Assembly: GCF_001723175.1 (NCBI RefSeq)
Contig: NC_064655.1
Location: 2,294,001 to 2,358,000 of the forward strand
DNA from: Penicillium oxalicum
Taxonomy: Eukaryota; Ascomycota; Eurotiomycetes; Eurotiales; Aspergillaceae
Length of the DNA: 64,000 nt
Direction of reading: 5' to 3'
Below are positions 11,723 through 23,800 of this stretch, piece after piece (positions within the stretch are counted from its first letter, which is position 1; the number at the start of each line of letters is the position of its first letter). The notes beneath the pieces are model-generated. The model made no database searches. It saw only the letters and a list, made by a program, of their open reading frames with translations, and had not been told where the DNA came from. The translations under genes and the position numbers were made by a program.

Positions 11723-13702
11723 TCAAGTTTTTTGCCGCCTCGAAAGGTAAGCCTTGCATGATCCATTGGCCATTTGCATCGTGATGTACTGTCTGTAATC
11801 AATCTGCTGTCCTTGAACCTCATTCACATCGAAACGTGAAAGGATGTTTGCGGCGACCATTCTGATCTCAGCGTGGGCAAAACTATGGAATTATCAGCCG
11901 GGAATGCCATTTCAAAAGAGGAGCTGATCGGTCTCGACGGCCATTATTTGTGACGATAAAGGACTCACTTCTTTCCAATACATGTGTGTTTGCCCGCGGA
12001 GAACGGATAGTACGCTTGCATACTGTGATCTGTCAGTGATGTATAAATCTATGGCGTTGGGGCACAAGCGAAAGTCATACTCGGGCGGCGGAACATCTTC
12101 AGGGCGGCTCTCAAGCCATCTTTCGGGCCAGAATCGTAGCGGCTCAGGCCAATGCTCAGGGTTACGATGAAGATATCTGTATGAGACTGATACCACCGTG
12201 TAGGGTGGAAGATCGTATCCCATCAGGTTTATGGGAGAATCACCTGTGCGCCGTCCCATTTCCGATGCAATCGGGTGTAGGCGAAGAGCTTCCTTAATAC
12301 ATGCTTCAAGGTATTCAAACTGCGGCGCCGTCCTGACCGTCTTGCTTGAAATGATCGGATCGTCGGGACTGAGGACCGGCAGGCTGCTAATCAATTTAGC
12401 CTTGACATCTGGGTTCCTCATCAGTTCCAAGAAAAGGTTGGCCATCGTCCCGGCGGAGGTTTCTGATCCGGCAAGCATAAGTTCAGCCATTTGATCAATG
12501 ATCTCTTTGGTACTCATCTTGTCGCCGCGGTTGGGACTGATTCCTTCATCAATCACATGCTGGAGAAGATCAGGACGAGCATTCTCGCTGCTCTCAGCTC
12601 TGCCCTTTGTGACCGCCGCGATGGCCTTTATTTTGGAATTAGAAATGTTAGAAAATGTGAGAGGCTTGCCAATCTGAGCTCACTGAAATCATTTCTTTGG
12701 GCCAATCAAAGCGAAGATCGATTCCGAACCTTCTCAGGGCCCGTTTGATGTAAACAAGCTGGATGCCAGACTAGGATTAGAGAAAGAAGTCCATGTTAGC
12801 GTTGGATAACATTACCTGATATCTTCGTGACATGCCGCTGAAAACTGCTGCGGGTATGTTTTTCCAGACTTTATCATCAAAATCAGGCTCAATTGTCTTT
12901 TTCGGGTTCGTTTGGCCGAATCCTTTGCCAAAGGAGCACTCGCCCATACTAGAGGTGATAGTCAAATGTCAGATAATGATATTCAACAGCTTGTGTGAAT
13001 CAAAGTCAACTCACATGTCGAGTGCCAGACTATGAAAATCCTTCATCAAGTCCGTCACCGTCGGCCGATTACCTCCAGCAGACTCAGAAGCTGACAGCTT
13101 GTCAACGTAACTTTTGATAAGATCCCCAACGCACTCGGAGAATAGAAACTCGAGGTCGTCGATGTAAGCTACAGTGAAAGCAGGTGACATGAGCTTTTTC
13201 AGTTGTTTATGAGGATCCGGTCGACTGCAGGGATTCCACTGTGATAAGCCTTCTAGTTCTCGTCGCCTTTGAGGGTGGAGTCAAGTACGAACATCTCTCC
13301 GAACAATCCAGGCTGTTTTCGATCCCTGGCGATCTCAGCGTACATTGTGACCTTGGGAAGGTCTAATGTCATCAGAACGGTCTTGACGGCATCCTTATCA
13401 GAGACCCAGATATGACGAGGACCAAGGCGGAAGATTGATCCATATTTCTTGTGACACTGTTCGACTTTTTTCCAAATTGTACCTCGAGCAAAAGCGTAAT
13501 TGAGATGCCATGTTGTGAAAGGCGCATACCAAGGTCCGGGTAAGCGAGAAAGGGGTGATGATAGTGCGTTTATGACTCCAAAGACGTAGTTCAAGGAGAA
13601 GGCAAGCAGGAGGGTGAGGATGGTCAGAGCATAAGGAGACTGTAGGCTCTCGGGGAGAAAATCAGCCCTGTCCTGTATGTTGCGCAGAAATTTGGAGAGC
13701 AT
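11723..13702 (-). CDS. Cytochrome P450 monooxygenase
   Basis: Seven exons on the minus strand: 13702-13289, 13238-13015, 12948-12816, 12758-12684, 12625-12081, 12022-11969 and 11882-11723. All phases agree and give 534 aa. An N-terminal membrane anchor (ALTILTLLLAFSLNYVF) is followed by the proline hinge LPGPWYAPF. The I-helix AGSETS is at about 334-339, the K-helix EALR at 394-397, then PERW, and the heme loop FSAGKHTCIG at 471-480 with Cys478 as the iron ligand. Start is ATG 13702; an upstream in-frame TTG is not a fungal start. The protein is ER-bound and would hydroxylate or otherwise oxidise a small molecule with a P450 reductase. It resembles fungal secondary-metabolism P450s, but the substrate cannot be read from sequence. 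It faces the methyltransferase at 16755 across 3 kb. Confidence 0.92.
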
Positions 13703-16700
13703 TATGCGTGAAGTACAAATTGGGATGTGACATAAAGAATTACAAGTTGGTAATGAGAGCAAGAAGAGGGAGGTTGTGAATGGGATGTCATCAAGATTTT
13801 ATATTGCTGGACGCAAATATTGAAATATCGGGCGCTCTATTCACTCTTTTCATGCTGTTCCAATTTTCTCAACATCACATGCGTCAGATCGAAGAAATTA
13901 ATTTTTGAAATCGTTCCCATGTTACATCACGATGGAATGTCGCAACCTCATGCAGTAATACAAGCGCGATTGATCCCGGGATCTCGGTCCAGTAATATGC
14001 CATTGATATCACAAGCCATAACGGTGCAAATGACTACCACATCTAGAATTGAAAATGGATGAAACAAAGCGCTCGCAAGCATCATGGGAGTCATTTTCAT
14101 GGAGAGTCATAGACCCTACCGGCTGTCAACTTGAAGAAAGGCGTGCCCAGATGCGCCGGACTTAACAAAGCCTTGAGCGGGATAGGTTCATCACCTAGGT
14201 ATCCGACGTGACTTTTGCCGCTTCGGAATTTCGTCTAGAACATAGAGATTCCTTTTTGTTGATACTTCCGGATAAAATTCTGAATTCGATAGGCCCATTT
14301 AAATCGTACTACAAAAAAGCTCTATTGAGCCCATGGGTCGTATTGTTCGACGTAGCTCCCACGCCGTAAATGCCGAAGATCCAGCAATGACTTCAGATCT
14401 GCGGCATACATGAATGACGTCCATGACGTTCTTCATTCTCGGTTGCGGTTGCGGCTTTTCCGATTCTCTATGAGAGCCGACCCGCGAACCTTGAAACCTT
14501 GCTTCTGGTCCGCAGGGGGTATCTTAACCGCACGAACTGCCTGAGGATGTGCTATCGCCTCCCTGCGGCAGCCTACCGTGTCTCTGTTGTTCAGCAGTGG
14601 GTCTGCCGCGTCGCCGTCGGTGATCTTACCAATGAAGCTTGCAACCTCAGTCGGAAAAAGAAGACTGAGAGGCAAGGACAAAACTCTGTCTCTTTGACAT
14701 GACGTGTTTGCTGGTCCATGTGGTACCGAGAAAGGACTGCTCATTGTTTTGCAGGCAGAGTATCAGCTTTCAAAAAACATCAGTCTGTTTCTTTTCACGA
14801 TCGAGTTAGCTTGTGTCCATTCTTCCTATAGAAAAACACGGTTGTATGCAAAGGATGCAAGGAAATCATATCAGCCCTTGGGATGCATACCTCCTCGGCC
14901 ACTAGAGTCGAGGTGAGCTCCGAAGATCTCATCTCTTTGTGCATTAACTTGACAAATCAAACTAAGAACCTTAGTGATGAGGCCACTTCAAAAGGACTGG
15001 ATTGACCAAGTGACTCGCATGGGGGTGCTGGAAAAGGAGCAAACTTACCCCACTCACATAAGGTTCCTAAAGATGAGCATGAAAAACCAAGTAGACTTCA
15101 TACACTGTCGACAAATCCATAGCCAATCAGATCCTGCACTCTCTGAATCTTTAAACCTCCACTGCAGATCTCTCTTCACGAACCTTACATGTGGGGGCTG
15201 TGCGTTCTTTTTTCGTTCACTTAGCGTGGGGCAAGTTACAATATTCAAGATGAGATGAAAAATTGCGAACGGAGCCTTCGTGTCCATCGAGGCTAGTAGT
15301 ATGCGCCTTTACTGTCATTTTTTATCTGAACTGGGTCTGGTTGTCATACGTCTCAATATATTATTAATGTCAAGACATTGATCAAGATCTTGGGACTGAG
15401 CGTCCGAATTGAAAAGACTTGAATAATCTCATGGGCACCACGCACGATGACGGAAGCCGCAGGAAAGGCATCATATTTGTTCCATGTGAGCGCGTGCATC
15501 GCAAATGCGGTCAACAGAATATGTAACCACCGCGTACATCTGTGGCAAAATGAGTGCGTCTTCGCTTTATTGCTGAGCGTGTGTGAGCGAGCAACCCTCC
15601 GCGCTCTTTGAATTTTATGTTCTATAATCTTCTTCGACCCTATTATACTGTATGTTGGGACTTTAAAAAGCTCAAAGAACCATGTCCGCATATCAACACC
15701 AAGAAGTACGTGAGATGATTCTCGACGGGCTATGACGCTTTCGACCCATGTCTGTTATCTTGCTACCATGTATGGCTGCATAAAGTCTCCTTCAAGGAAT
15801 TCTGATTCGACTCTTAAAGCTACACACCTTGAGACTTGACTTTCAATGACGTGTTGAGATGGCCCTGCTTTCAGCATCGCAGCTGCTGAAGTCTTCATCT
15901 GCATTTAATTCGCCTTTTGAAATCCCGAGGCTCACATCTCAATAATCTGCTGCCAAGGAAAAGCTGTGTTGGTGCTGAAAATGAAGAAAAAGGCCTGGAA
16001 GAAATGCAAGGCAGCTGCAGCTGCGCTATACCATGACAGCATCAACTGGTACGAGTAGTTGGGCTTCGTTGCGTTATTAATGAAGCCATAAATCGAAGCT
16101 TCTCATATTCATACTGACATGTATTTAGACTGGCTTACTCAACTTCCCCAACACATGCGTTGGATCCCCTTAGTAGTATGAGACAAGCACCTAGCCCGGC
16201 CGTGGGACAGAGATTCATCACCAGGGTATAGGTCGAATTAGGCCGGACATTTTTGAATTATTATCTACCGAGTCCAGTCAAGTACTTCTTAGGAGACTGC
16301 CCCGAAGTTCAAATATTTCTCCTGTGATGCTAATTAGCTGCGGATACCTGGATGTGCAGTCCCCGCCCATGAAACTTAAAACAATCCCACTTTGATGGAT
16401 TCTTTTATCATCAAAAACTAATAGATATACAGTACAGCCTGGGAATGACAGTTGTTGTCTCAGTGTCGATGACATAACTGGGCAGGGCTCCGACCCGAAG
16501 GCGGCTCGTCGATAAGTGAGATCGATCTACAATGACAGTCTGTTGCATAGGATTGGTTTATCACCAGATATTTTTCCGGAGCCACAGCATCATTTCTTTT
16601 TGACGATGTCTTTTTATAAACGAAATCCTGCCTCAGGATTTGCAGTTGACAAGGACAGGTTTTCGAGCGACTATTCTCTCTCTTGAGTCATTCGAGCGCG

Positions 16701-16754
16701 AGCAAGGTTAAAATTCACGAGCGTGGTTTGAATAATTACTCGAGACAAAGATCC
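13703..16754. other. Divergent intergenic region between P450 and methyltransferase
   Basis: About 3 kb, fairly AT-rich. It must carry the promoters of both flanking, divergently transcribed genes. No third gene, backbone synthase or transporter is recognisable, and short open frames on both strands lack domains. Confidence 0.55.
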
Positions 16755-17920
16755 ATGTCTGACTTGAAAAAAGAACCGCACTCCTACATTCTCGTACGAA
16801 GTGCGACTGAAGCACAACGGTATGTAATGTTCTAATGATATCCAAGTCAAGTCATTCAAGAGCTGCGAGTACTGACTACACCAAAGGTTGGAAAGACAAT
16901 ACAACGCCTGGCAGGCAAATATCAAGTATCTTTTGAATCCCGCAATAGCCGTTCACGATGACATGCGTATTGCAGATATTGGGACTGGAACTGCGTGTGT
17001 CGAAATCTTGCAGCAGATCAAAGCATTTTATTTACTAAATGATGGAACATTCAGGATATGGCTAAAGGATCTGTCGGCCAATTTACCAAGCACCTGTCAA
17101 CTCCACGGATTCGATATCTCGAACACGATGTTTCCCGCGAAAGACAGCTTACCATCAAACATCACGCTTTTCGAGCAGAATATGTTGGAGTCCTTTCCGA
17201 CGCAATTTCGAGGATTTTATGATGTCGTCAATGTGCGACTCATGATTGTAGCCCTGTCTTCTGATCAGTGGGGGACTGCAGTGCAGAATCTCATGACTTT
17301 ACTACGTATGTGAGAGTCCCTTTCTGAAGCAAGTGCGTGTGTGTGTGGCTGCTGACACTGTTGGCTTCTTTCCCTGTTTCCAGGCCCCGGAGGTTGGCTT
17401 CAATGGGTTGACTGTGCAGGACATGAGGCCACCGTTCAAGGAGTTGCCAACGAGCAGGAAAAGGCAGTTGGCGCCAGATCATATCTTGAACATTTCAGCG
17501 AGACTGCCGTTTATTGTGGAAAGACACCAAAGCAAGTCCAACATCACCTCCCTTTCGAGTCAAACGGTTAGTTCGTGATTCTGATCTGTTTGATGCGGCC
17601 TTAGGATCGCAGAGTTGAAGAACATCTTCCAAACCAGCGGGCTGATCAACTGCCAAGAGCATATTTACCCACTCACAGAGCCAGCAGCTCGGGATGAGCT
17701 CAATTTTGCCGTTCTCGAAGGTGTTCAAAACACGCTCCTTGCGGCGCTTGAGTCGGGGTATCGGAAACGGGTCAAGTCCAGGACGGATGTCGTGAGTGCT
17801 AGACAGGCTGCAGAGAACGACCTACGGGAGCATCGTTGTTGGTTTACCTACAACGTCCATGTCGTCATTGGAATGAGTCCTCACCAATGTTCGGAAGAAG
17901 TCATCTCTGCCCGTGAGTGA
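16755..17920 (+). CDS. SAM-dependent methyltransferase (LaeA/TdiE-like class)
   Basis: Exons are 16755-16819, 16887-16994, 17055-17305, 17384-17566 and 17613-17920, giving 304 aa. The N-terminus ends in LERQYNAWQ. The SAM-binding motif I is ADIGTGTAIW (about 51-60), whose codons are joined by removing a 60-nt intron. A second acidic strand, HGFDIS, follows, then YDVVNVRLM and the post-motif LLRPGGWLQWVD. This is the Rossmann-fold methyltransferase family common in fungal natural-product clusters, usually modifying O or N of small molecules; the nuclear LaeA-type proteins share the fold. The last acceptor (CGCAG before 17613) is chosen because others give early stops. A GTGAGT donor overlaps the stop codon, so a further exon is possible (see findings). 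Substrate unknown. Confidence 0.85.
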
Positions 17921-18431
17921 CTCGATCGAGGCGAACAGACCCGACCGGTACAACCTTGCGTATTTTACCATATTGCCAGTCTGAAGGAGGTTGGAACTAT
18001 GTGGCAGGGCCGGGAGGAGGGCAAGAAGCTGGGGATGGAAGTTAAGATTGATGGGATGTAGTAGCATCGAAGCTACCCAATCTATCTACCTACTTGAATA
18101 AGATCAAACCGGAGTAAGACCCCAAGTAACATCGGGATAACGTCAGACCTTGCAGGCGCCTCTTCGGTTCCTCAGCCACGAAGTTTCTCACGTTGATGAC
18201 AAGATCAATGGTCTTTGACCTAATGATACGTAGCACCGCACACCCCCTCCTGGCGCCTGTCGTGATCTGTAGCTGTTGCTGCGTCTCTGTTAGAAAAAAA
18301 AAAGGTTGATACAGTACTCTTTCATATACCACTTAATATACATACCCCTCCACTTGATATCTATAAATCTTCCAAATTCGGGTGCATTTCTTCATTGGTA
18401 GTCTCCTGGGTTTTCTTTCTGGATTTCTAGG
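17921..18431. other. Convergent 3' intergenic region
   Basis: Lies between the convergent methyltransferase and farnesyltransferase genes. It holds an open stretch at about 17985-18060 that could be a lost or alternative last exon of the methyltransferase (KEVGTMWQGREEGKKLG); otherwise nothing is seen. Confidence 0.5.
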
Positions 18432-20821
18432 TTACACGTGAATCGGATTGCTCTCACACCAGATTCTCATGTTCGCCGCTGCCTGATGCGGAATTACAAA
18501 AAGTGGGTGGAAGGCGACCAGCCGGTCAGCCGATTCATACACGCTCTCTTCCACTGCCACAGGTGAAGCCTGCCAAGAAAAGGCCGACGCAAAGGGCGAG
18601 TCAGGAGAGACGCTGGCATTCGTGCGATAGTGGTGGTGTTGGGTGGCACTGAGTCCAGTGAGAACGTAGCATGTGTGATACGAATCCGCACTTCTGCAGT
18701 TGTGATTTCAAGTGAAGATTGTCAGTCAAGACAGTTTATCCAAAGGGAAAATCCATGGAAGGAGAAGAATAGGATGCCTTTCCCTAACCGTGGGAGATCG
18801 AGGTGTCAAGGATTAGAGGAGTTGACTCACTTTCCAGGCTTATCACGGAGCCCTCCCATTGGAGTCTGGCAGCAACCGAGAATGTATCGGTCCAATCCAT
18901 CGCGGCTGAAGAGACTGCCGACGGTCTCTGGGGGAGCACCCGATGGCTGGGGCTTGCCGTCCAGGGCCGATTGCAGCAGAGGCCAGCATCCACCGACCCA
19001 GTGGCTGTAGCAGCCATCAACGAGCTTATTGGTACGACCAGAGAAGCCACCCTCTGGAGCGTATTGACGAGCGGAGAGCCATGACAGTAGCAGGGGAAGA
19101 TTCATGTGTCTGTGAGACATGTCAGTTGGCACACGCATTTGGATTGCAGGCAGATTGAATGAAGACCGGCGACACGGCCGGCCTCGGCACATACTTGGGA
19201 ATGATCTCCTCGGGGGCACCCAGAATCGACAAACAGGCAAGGGCGCAGAAGGCATAGGCACCGTGAGCCTCCACCCCGGGACTGCCTGAGATGCCACCTT
19301 CAAATGACTGGCCTGGGGACATCATGAGAGAAGGATCACAAACGTCAGCTGTGTACCAGGAAAAATCCAAATCAATGAGGCAGCAAGATTGTCTCTTACA
19401 GCGCGACAGATATTCAGCAAGGCCATCTGTGAGGGTCTCAAAGCCAGCTTCTCGGGCTTTCGTTGCGTCAGGAGGTAACACTAGGGGGATATCAAGGAGG
19501 GCGATGATGGTTGATGCGCAATATGCACCACTGGATTCCGGTGAAAGAAGATTCCAAATTAGATGGGCTCAAGAGTACCACCACTGTAGCCGAAGCCGCG
19601 AGGAAAAGCAGGAATTGACTCCTGCCCAAAGACGGGCACGTATCTGCTATAACATGACGACGTACCGCACATCCTCTTCGCCGCCTTCTGTGACGCTGAA
19701 ACCCCCATCTGCCTGCTTGAGTCGGCCGAGCCATCGCCACCTGGACAGCCAAGGTCAGAGACTGATTCAAGTCCACATAGACCGACGAGATCGTCACTCT
19801 GCCGACCTGCGGAGGAGAGCTTCCGTTTCGCCGTCGGGGGGTGTTTCACACTCTTGTGTCGAGGGAATGAATGGGGTGACTCACATTGCGTCTCGGTCAA
19901 CTAATGCAAAGGCCTCCGCGCCTCCCACCATGGCGAGTGCGAGCACGGCTGCATAGCTGCTGGCCAGATGTGATGTCTGTCCGTGGCCGCCACCAAACCC
20001 CCCTGTGGCATTCTGCATGGGACGGAGGGTTCCTAGCACCCTGCATGGACGGACAAAAAAATACGGAAATTCCGAATTAGCGTGTGTTTTGCTATCAAGA
20101 ACCGTGCACCCACGATTGGACGGATATGCATCACTCGATGGGACGGATCTCAGACCACGACGTCAACAAGAGCATCTGCTCCCCCCCCTCCCCCAAACAA
20201 GGCCTCGTCCGGCAGATGCGAAACATCAAGTGCAGGCCTCGTTCATATGACTTACCGCTCACGAAAATGAGTGGGATCTTCGCCCAACAAAGCTAATCCG
20301 GCCAAGGCCCAGTAGACCATCCATGGCCGACTGGCGTCCATGGCCACAAAGCCAGCGGGATAATCTTCCAGCGACTCATACAGATAAGTAACGTGATCCT
20401 CTCTGTGCAGCGCGGGGACCCCCGTGTCATTGAAGGGACCCGTTTGAGAAGGGTGGAGGCCCTTGAGGAAGGTGAGGCACTTCTCCACGGTGGCCTCCTG
20501 CAGACGGGTGGTCTCTGTCACGAGCGGGTCGCGAATCGGCGGCGGCTGTGTGAATAAGGATGGGATCCCCGGTCGGGGCTCTGGTTGAGTGGCCATGCCG
20601 GGTGAGGTGGTTGACTTTTGCGATTTGCCGAATTTGGCAGACTTGCTAGACTTGGTGACGGACTGGAAGGGGAAAAGATCCTCTTGGCCAAGCGGTCCTT
20701 GTTCTTGTTGCTGTTGTTGCTGCTGCCGAGCAACACCCGAAGGTGATATGAGAGCAGGTGGAAGGTTAGTGGCTGGGAACCGAACTCTGCGTCGATGTCG
20801 CCCCGCGATGGTGAGTGGCAT
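18432..20821 (-). CDS. ramA: Protein farnesyltransferase beta subunit
   Basis: Seven exons on the minus strand: 20821-20256, 20040-19885, 19740-19666, 19530-19400, 19312-19195, 19109-18831 and 18693-18432; 528 aa from ATG 20821. It is the catalytic half of the cytosolic enzyme that attaches farnesyl to CaaX proteins such as Ras and a-factor. It shows tandem alpha-alpha barrel repeats: DASRPWMVYWALAGLALLG, GGFGGGHGQTSHLASSYA, ADGGFSVTEGGEEDVR, FEGGISGSPGVEAHGAYAF and GGFSGRTNKLVDGCYSHW. The zinc ligands are the Asp and Cys of VDGCYSHW and the His of SYHTCYVLTGLS. Start is ambiguous: ATG 20596 (453 aa, MATQPEPRPGIPSLF) fits the family start better, and the longer form adds a poly-Gln, Ser/Lys-rich extension. 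The core call is very secure. Confidence 0.92.
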
Positions 20822-23800
20822 GGAACAAGATTGAAGGTGTCGTAGTGGAGGGGGGAACGAAGACGGATGATATGCTTGAATGGGAGAACAAAGAAACCGT
20901 CTCTCCACAAGTGAGATTTCAGAATCCGATTGCTTCAGCTCAACAGTTGAACCCTGGTTCAAGAGGCAGACTGTGTGGTATTGTTCATGCCATGATGAAT
21001 GGACTGGCGATCCCGTCGTGTTTGGTTGTCCTCTTCTCCCCACTTTTTTTTCCCTTTCTTTTCTCTTCCGCCCGTCCACTCGCGTTCCTTCTTCCTGATG
21101 ATGAGTTGGCGGTACTAGAGAAGGGTATACAATATTCGCTCCAAGTATACACTAAAGAACTATGGATATGCCATCATATCAAGAGCCAAAGGACACTGGC
21201 ACTAGTACCTGTTGGTTCACGAGTGGGAAGGGAGGCTGAGGTATTCCAGGCCATCAACGACCCAAGATCTCATGTGACCTGGAACGAGTGTCTCACACTT
21301 TCGGAGACATTCCTCGGGCCGTACAGTTTCCTAGTCGGGCGAGACTGGACCATTCACAGGACAGGTGTGATGAGATAGGGGATCATTCGATATCTAATGC
21401 TCGACCACATGGTGTAGATTCTTGAGAATGCCGAGACAATTTGGTCTGATATCACTTGTGGGACTCTGCAATCTCTCATTCCTGGCATCCCCATCACCAC
21501 CCACCACAGCCGGATCCGCTGATTCACCGGTTGCTGAATACGCAGTGCCAATGGTACTAAGTGCAAGACTCTTTTGCTCGGTGGCCACGGTTTGCACATC
21601 ATCTCCAACGATGACCATATGTGGACTTGCAGGACGTCGTTGGTCACCACCTATGTGGAGTCAGGCCACAGCCATATAATTGTGTCTGTTTGCTTGCGCT
21701 TGAAACCATTCCCCGCGCCTGCAGGTCAACGCGCGCTAAAGAAGATGCCTCATCCCCCCTCTCTTGCGCCTTTACGAGCGCGAGTGAGTCGAACATAGAA
21801 AAGAGAGTTTGACAGGGAACCTTGCACATAGCTCTCCCTCTTCAAACTGGCCGTGTGCTCCAATCAAATTCCGAGGCATCTGCCGTGGGCGATGTGATCT
21901 GTCAGTTGGAATCGATATCACCGGTCTTCGCCGCGAGCCATTAAAGGGGATTCAGAGCGACGAAGCGGGGCTGGTCCCCTCTGTCACGAAGACGAGAGAG
22001 TTCTCCAGAGTTGCCGACCACGAAGAGGAGTCTTGGGAGGTTGACCTCCTCTTCCGAATCAGGGCATCCCGAGCTGCACCTGCGTTCATCGTCCACAAAG
22101 TCACGATCTTCCAGGTTGGAAGCTCCGTGAAGTTGTTCGGTAGGTTCGCCCTAGTTCCTCCCTTACTTACGACTGTGCGGGGGTTGCTCCCTGCTATCCT
22201 GCCACTGCAGATGTGCACCTACCACGCCCGAGGCCAAAGCGTCCTTTTCTTCATGGCTCTGAAGCTCGCAGCTTCTATATCAGAATGCCAACTTTTCATA
22301 TATTTTTTATCCTTTTTCTTGGCCCCAGCTTCATGATTTGATATTTTGGGGGTTGGGACACTTGTCTTGGCGCCGAGGAAATCCTTTGCGACCGGCCAAC
22401 ACCTCACACCTTATGGTCAAGGCAGTGTATCTCCAACACGTCTGACGAACTGGGAGTTATTCTCACGCCACTGGAGCGTTGCGGAGCAGAAACTTGTCGA
22501 TGATCTTCGGGGAGGAGAGATCTCCATTAGCGTAACGGTGTTGATCACTCTGCTTCTTTTCTCCCCAAATCTCATCGGTTGGAGAATTGCTGTTCCTTCC
22601 ACAGTACTCTCTCCGTTAGTACTCTCTACTTCGAGTATGCGTGGACAATACTCCGTCCCCCAAGAGTGAGGATGATGGTACTGAGCCCTGGAGGCAGCAC
22701 GTTTATGTAGCCGCCCAGATCCGCGCCCATTGAGATCTCGGTCGGGCGCTCTCTTGGCGAGAAAAAGGTAGATTTTTACTTAACCGGTGTTGTCTTCCTC
22801 ATCAGTACCCCCCCAAAAAAGAAGAGACTTCGAGACTCCGCGTCATGGAAGCGACCCTTGAAGGGGCAGGCCAACAATCTTGTTCATGCTCGTAGTATCT
22901 CCTGAAGCTCATACCCAAGTGCAGAAGTACGAGACTATGAAGCTATGTACGAAATGTATGTGAACCATGATCCCTGCTCCTTTTCATGGGTCAACGGTCA
23001 TTCACTCCATTGGCTCATAGTCCACAGAGTCCCTGTTGCACAGTCTTCAATTCCCGTATGCCGACATTAAACCTCTGCGATATCTCGTCGTCTTGAGGTC
23101 GAGATCGAGGACGAGGGAAGACGTTAACGCTTCTATGCTCCTGGTATGGCGACCACATGAACGGAGATCGATGTGTACCAGCATCTGTAGGTAGGGAGGA
23201 GTTGGCTTGACCTGTGGCGCTCTGCAGGACCATAGGATCTCAACTTTCCGGTTCTCATGGCACGATGCAATGGCTGGCTTTTCGGAGAGCCACCCGAGCG
23301 TGGGAGGTCCACATGTACAACGCATTGTGTGTATGTTACTACAGTATGTACATACGTACGCATTCAGTGATGCATATCATGCAGTCTGTAGTACGAGCCA
23401 CAAGTCAAGGCTTACAAGGTCTGAAAATGGGCACCAATGGGTTTTTTCTTTCGTTTTTGTTTTTTTTTTTTTGGATTTATGATGGACGATTGCCGATCGA
23501 GGAGGGATACTACTGAATACGGAGTTGCGAGCCTCCCGAGTACTAGCAGTGGAGTACATAGTTCACTGCCTCCTCCTGGTATCGATACTACCAGCACCGG
23601 TGAGAGTACTGCGTTCAAGGTCAGATCTCATTCAAGATCAACGAGGAGGCCCTTTGGGCTGGATTCTAACGAACCATCACTCGCCAGGGATGGATATCGA
23701 TCCTGCGTCAAAATAGATTTGTTTGTTCCCCTCCATCTTTACCCATGCTCATGTGGTGATTGATTAGTGCTGAGCCGTGGTTGGCCTGTATTTGGTCTAG

